A program made the translations under genes and the position numbers. A stretch of 48,530 nt of DNA from Candidatus Zhuqueibacterota bacterium (GTDB taxonomy: Bacteria > Zhuqueibacterota > Zhuqueibacteria > Zhuqueibacterales > Zhuqueibacteraceae). Below the pieces are notes generated by a model that saw only the letters and a program-made list of their open reading frames with translations, was not told the origin of the DNA and searched no databases. This document shows positions 17,136 to 25,574 of the stretch, in pieces (the first letter of the stretch is position 1; each line of letters starts with the position of its first letter). Location of the stretch: assembly GCA_022616415.1 (NCBI GenBank), contig JAKEEU010000037.1:1-48530 (forward strand), written 5' to 3'.

Positions 17136-18482
17136 TTACATCTTGCTGACGCAATAAAGATGCTTCTCGCCGCGAATGAAAATCATTCCGTTGGAAATTG
17201 CGGGCGAGGCGAACACCGGTTCTTCGATGGAATTTGTCGCCAGCACCTCGTGCTGCGGGCCAGCTTTGACGACGAAGGTGTCGCCGTCTTCGCTGGTCAT
17301 CAAAATCTTGCCATCAACAGCCACCGGCGAGGCGGTGAACGTGGCGGGAACCGGCAGGCGGCCGCCTTCGTAAATGACTTTGCCGGTTTTAGCGTCCAAG
17401 CAGGTGAGGATGCCGCGATCGGTCATCACGTACAAGTAGTCGCCATAAAGAATCGGCGAGGGCACATAAGCCGAGCCTTTGTTGTAGCGCCAAACGATGT
17501 TCGCGTCCAAGCTGTCCAATTCGCCGGAGGCCCCGAGTTTGATGGCGATGGTGCGTTTGAGCGGAAAACCTGCTGAGATGTAAACCATTCCATATCCCAT
17601 GAGCGGCGAGGCGATGGCGTTGCTGGCGTGGCCTTTGGTGCGCCACAGCTCTTTGCCGGTCTTCGGATCGTAGGAGATGATCAGCTCATTGCCGCTGGCG
17701 ATCAACTCTGCCCGCTGCGGTGTGCGCGCGATCAGTGGCGTTGTCCAGCTCGCCTGCACTTGGCGCGGCGTTTTCCAAACCTCTTTGCCGGTCTTCTTGT
17801 CATAAGCGACGATGAAAGATTTCTCACCGTTGTCTTCGTCGCATTGCAAGATGACGAGATTCTCAAACAACACCGGCGAGGTGGCCGTCCCCATCCCAAG
17901 TGTGGCAATTGGGCCGGGCGAAGTCTTCCAGATTTGTTTACCGTTGAAATCATGGCAGTACAAGCCTTCGGCGCCGAAGTAGGCAAAAACATATTGCCCA
18001 TCGGTTGCCGGCGTTGGCGAGGCGTGGCTGCTTTTGCGATGGCGATCATCGAAGACCGTGCCTTCATAAGCGGTTTGTTCCCAGAGCAATTTACCGGTGT
18101 CGCGCTCGAGGCAGATCACTTTGAACGTGTGATGGCGATCCGCGCCCACTGCGTCGGGATGTTTATAATCTTGACCGTCGGCGATGTGCTTGACGGCCTG
18201 CGCGCCAGGAACGACTTCGCCTTCGATCTCCGCAGTAAGAAAAACTTTGTTGCCCCACACAATCGGCGAAGAATTGCCGCTGCCGGAAAGCGGGGTTTTC
18301 CATTTGATATTCTTGCTGCTGCTCCATTCCGCCGGAAGATTGGCTTCGGAAGAAACTCCCGTGCCATCAGAGCCGCGCCATTGCGGCCAGTTGGTGTCGC
18401 TCGGCGCTGCGTTTGTGGCACCTGGCCCCACAAGCACGAATAACATTAAAACGAAAAGCAGTGGAATTGATAAGCCTCTCAT
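17136..18482 (-). CDS. Secreted PQQ-like (BamB-fold) beta-propeller protein
   Basis: A 448-aa exported protein with a signal peptide (LSIPLLFVLMLFVLVG). The mature start NWPQWRGSDGTGVSSE is the classic opening of PQQ-binding-like propellers in this size class. Repeats such as TGKEVWKTPRQ, TGKELWRTKG and DAKTGKVIYEGG give the blade motif (A-x-[DN]-x-x-TG-x-x-x-W). The residues of true quinoprotein dehydrogenases were not identified, so a binding or scaffold role is more likely. A divergent paralogue is at 26634-27899. Confidence 0.88.
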   Translation of the reverse strand: MRGLSIPLLFVLMLFVLVGPGATNAAPSDTNWPQWRGSDGTGVSSEANLPAEWSSSKNIKWKTPLSGSGNSSPIVWGNKVFLTAEIEGEVVPGAQAVKHIADGQDYKHPDAVGADRHHTFKVICLERDTGKLLWEQTAYEGTVFDDRHRKSSHASPTPATDGQYVFAYFGAEGLYCHDFNGKQIWKTSPGPIATLGMGTATSPVLFENLVILQCDEDNGEKSFIVAYDKKTGKEVWKTPRQVQASWTTPLIARTPQRAELIASGNELIISYDPKTGKELWRTKGHASNAIASPLMGYGMVYISAGFPLKRTIAIKLGASGELDSLDANIVWRYNKGSAYVPSPILYGDYLYVMTDRGILTCLDAKTGKVIYEGGRLPVPATFTASPVAVDGKILMTSEDGDTFVVKAGPQHEVLATNSIEEPVFASPAISNGMIFIRGEKHLYCVSKM

Positions 18483-18624
18483 AGTTTGATCACTCCCGAG
18501 ATAAAAGGTAATGAGATGGGCTGCCTAGCATTTGTTCGTCGGCAAAAATGCTTGCAATTCAATTAAATTGTTTGTAACTTTTCAAAAACACAATATGGTT
18601 TTGCACGAATATAGGAGATTGGTT

Positions 18625-18861
18625 ATGACCATAGAGCTTTCACCCGAGTTGGAAAAAATCGTGAACGCAAAAGTAGCATCAGGAATATACCCGAATGCAC
18701 ACGAATTTATTCGGGAGGCGATACTACAATGGGAGCGGCTGAAAAAGAGCAGATTGGACGAGGCCATCGTCATTGGAATCGAACAAGCCGATCGAGGAGA
18801 GTTTAGCAAGCGCACTGTCCAAGATATTATTAGTGCTAAAGAAACTCAAAAGCACAACTAA
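18625..18861 (+). CDS. parD: ParD-like ribbon-helix-helix antitoxin
   Basis: A 78-aa type II antitoxin from the ATG at 18625, which is preceded by AGGAG at 8-nt spacing. A longer frame upstream lacks support. The N-terminal ribbon-helix-helix has MTIELSPELEKIVNAKVASG and YPNAHEFIREAIL, followed by the helix WERLKKSRLDEAI that in ParD wraps the toxin. Such proteins dimerise on their own promoter and neutralise ParE. The cognate toxin gene begins 6 nt downstream but is frameshifted, so this antitoxin appears orphaned. Confidence 0.85.
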   Translation: MTIELSPELEKIVNAKVASGIYPNAHEFIREAILQWERLKKSRLDEAIVIGIEQADRGEFSKRTVQDIISAKETQKHN

Positions 18862-18867
18862 AGCCGC

Positions 18868-19075
18868 ATGCCAAACTATATTCTCACCTCGAGAGCGGAT
18901 GCGATCTCGAAGAGATTTGGGACTATACAGATCAAGTTTGGGGTCGAACTCAAGCTCGTACGTATCTCTCCAAGTTAGAAAACCGTATGATCGCCTTATT
19001 CAAAGATTGTATTTATCAAAAATCGTTCAGCGGCGCCTATTCAATCCTTGACCAACCCATAACCCGGACGAGCCG
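18868..19075 (+). pseudogene. Frameshifted parE-like toxin gene
   Basis: From the ATG at 18868 the first codons read MPNYILTSRADA. One nucleotide is then missing, and the ParE-like sequence continues in the next frame as DLEEIWDYTDQVWG and YLSKLENRMIALF. The C-terminal half, where ParE has its RILHxRM-type core, is short and unreadable in any single frame (VFIKNRSAAP is a possible relic). It is therefore inactive. A ParE-type toxin would have poisoned gyrase or a related target. Confidence 0.8.
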
Positions 19076-19090
19076 GAACCAAACAAGGGG

Positions 19091-19150
19091 CAACCGCGAA
19101 TGAGCGCGAATTAACGCGAATGAAAAATATTAGCGTTGATTGGCGGTTTA
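19091..19150. repeat. Family D inverted repeat (CGCGAAT words)
   Basis: AACCGCGAATGAGCGCGAAT and ACGCGAATG oppose TAGCGTTGATTGGCGGTT. The CGCGAAT word is repeated three times in the left arm. The rest of the gap between the parE relic and 19264 shows nothing recognisable. Confidence 0.65.
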
Positions 19151-19263
19151 AAAATGTTTGCCCAAAGAGCACAGATTTCACTTTAAAGACACTAATTCCG
19201 CAAGATAGCTTTTATGATCGCAATTTTCACTTTGCTATCCTCGGATTTCTTTCCTAAGATTAT

Positions 19264-19764
19264 TTATTTACTCATCTGCGGCCAGCGCTCGCCTTTTTTC
19301 AACGGCAGCGCCGTCAACGCCACCGCCACGTAGCCGTGACTCGCCAAGTATTCGCACAACACCGAATAAACGTGGCCTCCTGTATTTCCGCCTGTGCCGA
19401 AAATCACAAGGGGAAATTTTCCGGCGGCAGCTTCTGCATTTTTCATCGCAGCAGTTTTTGCGGAGAACAATTCATGCACATGGTCTTTGTATTGCTCCAA
19501 CTCTTCGGAATACTTCTGAGCCAGTGCTTGCTTGTGTGCGTCGCTCCGTTGCCAAGGCGCTGATTCCGTGTCGTTCAAATACAAATATTCTTCTCATGTT
19601 TATCTTGAAACGGCCTGCATAATCGTATTGCCGTTCAAATTTAAACCCAACTTCGTAGCGCTTTTCGACAAGCCATTCCATAGAACCGGTGTCTGCGCGA
19701 TTACGCTTGCATAAAGCAGCAACGCGGCTCTGAGCGAAGTTTTGGTGATTTGTGCAGAGTTCAT
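19264..19764 (-). pseudogene. Multiply broken secreted alpha/beta-hydrolase gene
   Basis: Read from the ATG at 19764: a signal peptide (SLRAALLLYASVIA, then QTPVLWNGL) in one frame, then EKRYEVGFKFERQYDY in a second, then EEYLYLNDTESAPWQ through FPLVIFGTGGNTGGH and EYLASHGYVAVAL in a third. It stops at 19264 before any GxSxG nucleophile. The order fits the N-terminal half of platelet-activating-factor-acetylhydrolase/dienelactone-like secreted hydrolases. At least two frameshifts and a missing 3' half show an old pseudogene. Confidence 0.7.
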
Positions 19765-19857
19765 TCACAATAAACCAAGTTTTAATTTTTATACGACGCA
19801 ATAACAGAATCGTGTATCCTGGTATTCACATTTACAAACGCGACGGTGAAGACAACT

Positions 19858-20247
19858 TCACTTTTGCCAATGATCGGACCAGACAATTCCATCCGGAGTT
19901 TTTCCGACGGGAAATGTGTCCAGCACCCGGTTGGCCGTCAAATCAATTACGGTCATTTTATGAGCCGAGGGATTGGTCAAAAAAGCGCGCCGGCCATCGC
20001 TCGACAAGGTGATGACCTTCGGCGATTCAGCCAGCTTTATTGCTGTGAGCAGCCGTCGCTTCGCCGCATCGAAGACAGAAAGCTCCCTGCTTTCGCCGTG
20101 AACGACCAGCGCCCTTTTCCCATCCGGCGTGAATTTGACGCGCACCGGCGATTTGCCTTGGCTATCGAACGTGGCGGCGATTTCGCCGGTGGCATTATCG
20201 ACAACCGCGATGACGTTTTCATTTTTATTAAACACGAAACAATCCTT
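19858..20247 (-). pseudogene. C-terminal fragment of a YVTN beta-propeller protein
   Basis: About 130 codons encode the last three blades of a YVTN/NHL-type propeller: NVIAVVDNATGEIAATF, VKFTPDGKRALVV, ITLSSDGRRAFLTN, and the terminal VIDLTANRVLDTFPVGKTPDGI. Complete proteins have about 330 residues and a signal peptide. Here the frame opens after a TAG with no N-terminus; a GTG at 20235 is the only early start. It is probably a remnant. Confidence 0.7.
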
Positions 20248-20253
20248 CGCTGC

Positions 20254-20742
20254 CTATCTTCCTTGCGGCAAATCACCCCATACGCGATGCGAGATTCGCC
20301 AGGCTCCATCGGCTTGTCGTTTCACGATCATCAGATAATTACCATTATTGGTACGCTCAAGCTTGTTGTTGGCGTCTTCATAAATAAAACTCAATGTAAA
20401 CGCGCCGCGAACATACGCCAACTCATCTTCTCCGCCAATCTCCTCTGTCGTTATCGTGAAAGCAGTGACGGTCGTTTTGCCGCCGCTCGGCCACCAGAAT
20501 TGTTTGATGGCTTTCATTCCTTCGATGGCGCGCGATCCTTGTGGAATCAACACGGCATTGGGCGCGAGCGTCTTGATCACAGCAGTGGAATCATTTTTCA
20601 GCCACGCCGAAACATACGCTTCATTCACGGCTTTGATTTTGACGGTGTCGTCAGCCGATAATCTTCCGGCATGCGTCTGGGTGTAAGCCAAGTTCGTGAG
20701 CGCGACGAGCGCGAGTGCGCTGATAAAATAGAAGTGGCGCAT
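20254..20742 (-). CDS. Secreted SnoaL/DUF4440-like protein
   Basis: A 162-aa exported NTF2-fold protein. The signal peptide FISALALVALTNLAY precedes the first helix IKAVNEAYVSAWLKND. The core has VLIPQGSRAIEGMKAIKQFW, the segment typical of SgcJ/EcaC-type members, and it ends NYLMIVKRQADGAWRISHRVW. The family includes steroid-isomerase-like and small-molecule-binding proteins, and its role here is unknown. It is a distant relative of the 8825-9310 product. Confidence 0.85.
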   Translation of the reverse strand: MRHFYFISALALVALTNLAYTQTHAGRLSADDTVKIKAVNEAYVSAWLKNDSTAVIKTLAPNAVLIPQGSRAIEGMKAIKQFWWPSGGKTTVTAFTITTEEIGGEDELAYVRGAFTLSFIYEDANNKLERTNNGNYLMIVKRQADGAWRISHRVWGDLPQGR

Positions 20743-20767
20743 AAAAAAATCCTCATGTGGCGCAAGT

Positions 20768-20832
20768 GAAGTCCGACTTGGGCAATGTGATTTTCCTAAT
20801 CTACCAAACTCTCACTGCCCAAGTCGGACTTC
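20768..20832. repeat. 17-bp inverted repeat (family I)
   Basis: GAAGTCCGACTTGGGCA (20768-20784) and its exact complement (20816-20832) are separated by 31 nt. It lies between two minus-strand genes. There is no T-run, so a repeat unit is more likely than a classical terminator. Confidence 0.8.
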
Positions 20833-20843
20833 GCCATCGTCGT

Positions 20844-21640
20844 TCAACTTCTCGAAATCGCGGCCAGCTTCTGCTCCGCTTTCTTTCGCATGAAAGCATA
20901 GTTGATGTTATTAAGCGCGTTAAAACGAGCCGCTTTCTGGCACAGCTCTTTCGCTTTCTTCACGTCGCCTTTGCCCTCATAAGCCAGCGCCAACCTGTAG
21001 AACGTGTAAGGGTTTTGCTGATTGGCCTGCTGGAAATGCGCAATTGCCTGATCGTAATTTTTTTCCGACAGCGCGATCGAGCCGGCCAATTCATGCGCCA
21101 GCCAGGCTTGAAAAGTATTTTTCGCTGCTTCGGACTGCGCGCGAAATTCTTCGGCTTTGGCTTTCGCCGTCGCCAGATCTTTCTTCATCAAAGCGACGCG
21201 ACCGGCATTATAAAGCTGGAAGCGTTTGGCATTCTCCTTAAATGCCGGAGAAAGATTGGAGGCTTCGACAACGAGCTGCAGCGACTTTTCAAACTTTGCC
21301 AGCGCTTCGTCGTACTTGCCGGACTCGTAAAGAATATTGCCCATTGCGCCGAGATCGCCGGACATGGCAGCCGCGTCGTTGATTTTTTCTGCCAAAGCAT
21401 ATTGTTTGTCCATCTCAGTCAAGGCCATTTCCGTGTTGCCTTCGTCGACATAGGCGACCGCCTTGGCAAACAGAGCGGCGCGACGCTCACCATCGTTGCG
21501 CGCGATGTCGTACAATTTTTGAAGCTGCGTTCCGGCTTCCGCATGTTTGTTTTGGAGACAAAGATCAGTCGCAATGCCGATATACGAAGCCACAAAATTC
21601 GGATTGTGCGATAAGGCCGCTTGATATCGAATTCTTTAAG
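20844..21640 (-). pseudogene. Tetratricopeptide-repeat region cut off from its start by a frameshift
   Basis: About 260 residues of TPR helices (AALSHNPNFVASYIG, AMGNILYESGKYDEALAKFE, DQAIAHFQQANQQNP, RLALAYEGKGDVKKAKEL). The frame has no credible start: only a GTG inside a helix at 21593. Just upstream, the YceI frame runs on through KGLTDSLKEFDIK before losing the TPR phase near 21630. The simplest reading is one YceI-TPR gene, or two genes fused, broken by an indel at that point. Confidence 0.65.
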
Positions 21641-22363
21641 GCTATCGGTCAAGCCTTTCGTCGTGATCGTCTGATAAATTTTCCCCTGCGGCATTTCAAC
21701 ATTTCTCACCCAGTTGCGGAAATTCGGCGCGTTGATCTGTTTGCCGAGAATGCTCAATTCAATTTCAACCTCCGAAGCAACGGCGGTCATGCCTTCTTTC
21801 ACGCGGCTCCAATTCTCGCCCATGACGCCGAACTCCTTGCGATTGATCGTCGTACTGCCGGTGAAAATAACTTGGGTGTCCTCACGAATATCTTTTTGAA
21901 TGCCGGATGATCCTTCCATTTTGATTCGCACTTCTTTGGTGACATCTTTGATCGTCAGGTCGCCGATGACTTCAGTACCCGACGCACTGTTCTCGATCCG
22001 CTTGCTTTGAAATTTAATGACGGGAAATTTCTCCGCATCGAACCAATTGGCGGATTTCAAATCCTTGTCGCGAAATTCGTGATCGGTGTCGAGGCTGGCA
22101 GTTTTGATGATCACCGTTGCGGAAGTTTTGGCGACGTCGCCGTCAACGCAACGAATCGCGCCGGCAAAATCGGCGAAGCGGCCTCGCACTTTGGCAAAGC
22201 CCATATATTTGATCGAGAATCCGACATACGAATGTCCGGCATCGATGGAAAAGATTTGCGACATTTTAAAATCATCGCGAGGGGATGTCGTATAAGACAA
22301 GTTTCCCCCAAAAGTCAAACCGGCAGCGAGAATAAAGAAAAATGTTTTTTGTTTTGAGTTCAT
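21419..22363 (-). CDS. YceI-family protein (C-terminus out of frame)
   Basis: From the ATG at 22363 (preceded by GAGGAAA): a signal peptide (FFFILAAGLTFGG) and a complete YceI lipocalin-like barrel of about 170 residues, with FSIDAGHSYVGFSIKYMGF, TASLDTDHEFRDKDL, FPVIKFQSKRIE and the DLTIKDVTKEV strand. YceI proteins bind polyisoprenoids in the periplasm. After about residue 245 the frame shows low-complexity Arg/Ser-rich sequence antisense-like to the TPR code, so the true product probably ended differently (see the TPR entry). Confidence 0.8.
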   Translation of the reverse strand: MNSKQKTFFFILAAGLTFGGNLSYTTSPRDDFKMSQIFSIDAGHSYVGFSIKYMGFAKVRGRFADFAGAIRCVDGDVAKTSATVIIKTASLDTDHEFRDKDLKSANWFDAEKFPVIKFQSKRIENSASGTEVIGDLTIKDVTKEVRIKMEGSSGIQKDIREDTQVIFTGSTTINRKEFGVMGENWSRVKEGMTAVASEVEIELSILGKQINAPNFRNWVRNVEMPQGKIYQTITTKGLTDSLKEFDIKRPYRTIRILWLRISALRLIFVSKTNMRKPERSFKNCTTSRATMVSVAPLCLPRRSPMSTKATRKWP

Positions 22364-22528
22364 TTTAGTTTCCTCGTTATAAAAACGCTTAGAGAATCTG
22401 CTCTATGTGCTGCATCGCTGCAAAGCCTCTTGATCGTGAAACTGGCGTAAAAAAGTGCTTGCATCGCATGTCGCATATAGTTAATTTAAAATAGTAAATT
22501 CGAATGTACAAAATTCAAAATTCGGACG

Positions 22529-22777
22529 ATGAACATGCAGGCTGTCAAGACAAAAGCGCTGGTCACTGAAAAAGGCCAGATCGATCTCTTGGGAACCAAT
22601 TTGAATCTTGAAAAAGGCGTCGTTGTCGAAGTTATTATTCTTTATCAAAAGCCTGTAACGGCCAAAAAGAATTGGAAAAAAATTCTTAGCGCTGTCGGTA
22701 CGTATACTAAAAAAGACCTTTCCGGCTTCTTCGAAGCAAAAAAGGAGATCGATAGTTGGAAACCGGCCGAGTTTTAG
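22529..22777 (+). CDS. Putative antitoxin upstream of VapC
   Basis: An 82-aa protein (a start at the second Met, 22535, is possible). It overlaps the PIN-domain toxin gene by 22 nt, the usual antitoxin position. The N-terminal half (VTEKGQIDLLGTNLNLEKGVVVEVIILY) resembles a small beta/AbrB-like segment. The C-terminal half (KNWKKILSAVGTYTKKDL, FFEAKKEIDSW) looks like a toxin-binding tail. It is not a textbook VapB or RHH protein. Function is inferred from position. Confidence 0.65.
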   Translation: MNMQAVKTKALVTEKGQIDLLGTNLNLEKGVVVEVIILYQKPVTAKKNWKKILSAVGTYTKKDLSGFFEAKKEIDSWKPAEF

Positions 22778-23151
22778 CTGATTCATCTCTCCTAATTGAA
22801 TTTTTTCGCAAAAAGAAAAAGGGGGAGACATGGCTGTATAAATTACTGGCGCAAGACGCAGTTCTTTATATTTCAGCCATGACCCATTATGAACTATTAT
22901 GCGGAGCAAAATCTCCTGAGTTGTATCGGGACACAACGAATCTTCTGCAACTATTCGAAACGATCAACTTCAGCGAGCGTGAAGCCAAAACGGCTGCGAG
23001 CATTTATCAAGATCTCAAAAAGCAAAACGCTTTGATCGGCACGTTAGATGTTCTCATCGCCGCTACAGCCATCGAGCATAACTTGCCAATTGCTACCCAT
23101 AATCGCTCACATTTCGAGCGAATCCCCGCCTTGCAAATTATATCACAATAA
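22756..23151 (+). CDS. vapC: VapC-like PIN-domain toxin
   Basis: A 131-aa PIN-domain ribonuclease of the type II toxin class. The acidic metal-binding residues are in place: Asp9 (VLADSSLLIEF), Glu46 (THYELL), Asp98 (GTLDVLIAATA) and the C-terminal ATHNRSHF block. VapC toxins cleave tRNA or rRNA when freed from the antitoxin. Unlike the nearby parE, this toxin gene is intact. Its ATG lies inside the end of the upstream antitoxin gene. Confidence 0.88.
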   Translation: METGRVLADSSLLIEFFRKKKKGETWLYKLLAQDAVLYISAMTHYELLCGAKSPELYRDTTNLLQLFETINFSEREAKTAASIYQDLKKQNALIGTLDVLIAATAIEHNLPIATHNRSHFERIPALQIISQ

Positions 23152-23155
23152 TCTC

Positions 23156-24796
23156 TTAAAACGTCCCGCGCGTCAGCTCCGGCGGCAGCTTCTTGTCTAT
23201 CGCTGGCCGCTTCATGCCGCTTGCCAGCTCCCACGCCATCGCGTAAACCGTGCGCGCGACTTTTTGCATTTTCTCGAAATCGATTTTCTCGACGTGATCC
23301 GTCACACGGTGATAATCCTCGTGCTCACCGTCAAAATAGAAAATGATCGGAATGCCTTTTTGCGCGTAGTTGAAATGGTCGCTGCGGAAGAAAAAGCGGT
23401 TGGGGTCATTCGGATCGTCATATTTGTAATTGAACGAGAGATTGTAATACGACTTGTTGACCGACTCGCTCAGCGCGCCGAGCGCGGTGCTCATTATCTT
23501 CGAGCCAACGACGTAAATCTCGTTCGGGCCGGTAAGCTCTTCGTTCCTCCGATTAGTGTCGCCGGCTTTCTTCGAGCGCCCGATCATGTCGATGTTCAAT
23601 TGCGTGACGATTTTATCAATCGGCACGGTGGGATATTTGACGAAATATTCCGAGCCCCACAAGCCCTTCTCTTCACCGGTGTGCCAAACGAAGAGCAGCG
23701 AACGTTTCGGGCGAACGCCCTTCGCAAACGCTTCTGCAATCGATAGAATGCTCACCGTGCCGGAGCCGTCGTCATCCGCGCCGTTGTAAATCGCGTCGCC
23801 GTTGACCGGATTGCCGATGCCGACGTGATCGTAATGCGCGCCGAGCGCGACATATTCTTTCTTCAACCCGCTGTCACTGCCCTCCAAAACACCAACGACA
23901 TTTTGCGTATAGAGCTTTTCGCTTTCCATCACCACAGTAAAATTGACTTTCTTCTCAGCGCTCAATTCAAAAGCCGCAACCGGCTCGCCCGCCGCAGCGC
24001 TGTTGAAAACTTTGTTGGCGTTCTCTTTTTCGCCGCGCAGCAACGCAGTTGCCGCTTTCGGCGAGAGCCAAATCATCGGAATCTTTGGCGCGCTTTCGGT
24101 TTGGAATTTCTCCACCACCAGGCCGCCGGTCATCGTCGAACGCCTTTGGGTTTGTTCCCAAGTCGCCAAAGTCTGGAATCGCGCAATGGAAATGATGCCG
24201 GTCGCGCCGTTCTTGGCGGCGTATTTTATCGGATCAGTCCAATCCTCTCCCTCTTTGCCAAAATAATCCGCATTGCTCGCGCCTTTGGGAAACTCGTTGG
24301 TCCACACCACGATCTTGCCTTTGACGTCGAAGCCTTGAAAAGCATCGATGTTCTTTTTGGGAAAGATGGAGCCGTGGCCCACGTAAACGAGCGGCCCGCT
24401 CGCGGTTCCCGCACCGGCGTTCGTGTTCACGATAAAATCAGCGCCAAAGCGAAAGCGCTGCCCGTTGATCTCCAAAAAACTTTGCGCCGAATCAACCGTG
24501 GTTTTCAACAGCGCGATGCGTTGAAAATAGGCGCCGTTGTCGCCGGCCGGTTTGAGGCCCCACCGCGACAAGCTGGTCGCGAGAAACTTCGCCGCAACGT
24601 CAAGCCCGCGCGACGGCGTATCGCGTCCTTCCAGCTCATCCGCAGCGATGAAAGTGAGATAATCTTTCAATTGCGCCGCGGTGATGGCCTCCGCGCCGCG
24701 ATATTTTCCATTAGGCGTGGGGCGTGGAGAAAAATTTAAACAACCAAACGCGACCACAATAATAACAATAGCAAAAAAACGATGCCGCCATCTCAT
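23156..24796 (-). CDS. M28-family metallopeptidase with PA domain
   Basis: A 546-aa exported di-zinc aminopeptidase-type enzyme. An N-terminal hydrophobic segment (FAIVIIVVAFGC) may be a lipoprotein signal. A protease-associated insert lies in the first half (KGKIVVWTNEFPKG). The catalytic domain has GAHYDHVG, NGADDDGSGTVS (bridging Asp), HTGEEKGLWGS (Glu pair), NIDMIGRS and RSDHFNYAQKGIP, the full M28 zinc-ligand order. It removes N-terminal residues from peptides in the periplasm or outside the cell. It is the last gene of a run with 24808-26482. Confidence 0.92.
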   Translation of the reverse strand: MRWRHRFFAIVIIVVAFGCLNFSPRPTPNGKYRGAEAITAAQLKDYLTFIAADELEGRDTPSRGLDVAAKFLATSLSRWGLKPAGDNGAYFQRIALLKTTVDSAQSFLEINGQRFRFGADFIVNTNAGAGTASGPLVYVGHGSIFPKKNIDAFQGFDVKGKIVVWTNEFPKGASNADYFGKEGEDWTDPIKYAAKNGATGIISIARFQTLATWEQTQRRSTMTGGLVVEKFQTESAPKIPMIWLSPKAATALLRGEKENANKVFNSAAAGEPVAAFELSAEKKVNFTVVMESEKLYTQNVVGVLEGSDSGLKKEYVALGAHYDHVGIGNPVNGDAIYNGADDDGSGTVSILSIAEAFAKGVRPKRSLLFVWHTGEEKGLWGSEYFVKYPTVPIDKIVTQLNIDMIGRSKKAGDTNRRNEELTGPNEIYVVGSKIMSTALGALSESVNKSYYNLSFNYKYDDPNDPNRFFFRSDHFNYAQKGIPIIFYFDGEHEDYHRVTDHVEKIDFEKMQKVARTVYAMAWELASGMKRPAIDKKLPPELTRGTF

Positions 24797-24807
24797 GCTG
24801 ACTCCTT

Positions 24808-25344
24808 TTATGGTTTAAGATTTGTTTTTCTGATAAAGCGTTCCTTCACGTGCGGAGACCAAGTCTTGCCGCCATCACGCGATCGTTCAACAATTCTCTC
24901 AAGGCTGTTTTCTGAAATCGGCGTCCAATACGTTCTGGACAAAATGGGCTGGCCTTCTCTCATCCACTCTCGGTAAAAGCGCCATTGTCCTTCTTCCTTG
25001 CGCCCCTCCCAAAGTTGATGATATCCGGACGCGACCCACGAATAGAACCAGCGCTGCTTGCCATCGCGATGCCTCCCTTCATCGCATGATTTCAGGGCGA
25101 CGGCATAATCTGTTTCGCCCTCTTTCCAGATTTCCCAAATGGCGCAACCATCCAACACCTTCTTGATTTCGTGAACTTGATTTCCGTCTACTTGTTGCCA
25201 AACTCCAATCTGGAAATCGAACGCTTTCGCTTCAAGCGAAGTGCAGGAATTTGAGCTTTGCCTGACATGGCGCGAAGAGAATCCGAACGCCACGAGAGAA
25301 ACGGCAAAAGCAATGATTGCAAGGATGCAAGTGCAGATTTTCAT
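24808..25344 (-). CDS. Secreted DUF1579-like protein
   Basis: A 178-aa exported protein. The signal peptide IIAFAVSLVAFGFSS is followed by FDFQIGVWQQ, VLDGCAIWEIW, WFYSWVASGYHQLWEG and VERSRDGGKTWSPH. The FDF.IG.W opening, the two-sheet pattern and the final DGGKTW motif are typical of DUF1579-like lipocalin-type proteins, which have no known activity. A divergent family member is at 28633-29229. Its ATG overlaps the stop of the truncated upstream gene (ATGA), and the M28 peptidase follows 11 nt downstream. Confidence 0.8.
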   Translation of the reverse strand: MKICTCILAIIAFAVSLVAFGFSSRHVRQSSNSCTSLEAKAFDFQIGVWQQVDGNQVHEIKKVLDGCAIWEIWKEGETDYAVALKSCDEGRHRDGKQRWFYSWVASGYHQLWEGRKEEGQWRFYREWMREGQPILSRTYWTPISENSLERIVERSRDGGKTWSPHVKERFIRKTNLKP

Positions 25345-25574
25345 AGTTTTTGTTTAGTGATGAGCTCTTTGCCAAGCGTCGAAAGCACCGCATTAGGATC
25401 ATTCTTGATGAAGCCGGAATGATATTTGGAAATCACTTCTTTGAGCTTGGCGATGGCGTCTTTTGACGAACCGCTCGAAGCTCGTGCAAAGACGCAAGCC
25501 GGCATTAACAACGAAACAATCAGCGCAAGCGAAGTCGTGCTTTTCATTGGCCTTCCCATTGAAATGAGCTTCAA
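25341..25574 (-). pseudogene. 5' fragment of a SnoaL-like secreted gene
   Basis: Signal peptide SLALIVSLLMPACVFA and the first NTF2-fold helix (IAKLKEVISKYHSGFIKNDPN), then LSTLGKELI, after which the reading stops at LITKQKL. The rest of the domain (about 80 residues) is absent and the stop codon coincides with the ATG of the next gene. The likeliest start is the ATG of MKSTTSLAL, not the TTG at 25574. It may still be translated as a secreted peptide of under 70 residues. Confidence 0.65.

Noticed and set aside
17628..18443. 271-codon plus-strand frame opposite the PQQ-like propeller
   Set aside because: It is a shadow of the propeller gene, with no start context or motif.
20844..22363. Programmed ribosomal frameshift between YceI and TPR
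   Set aside because: No slippery heptamer or stimulatory hairpin was seen at the join, and other genes nearby show plain decay.
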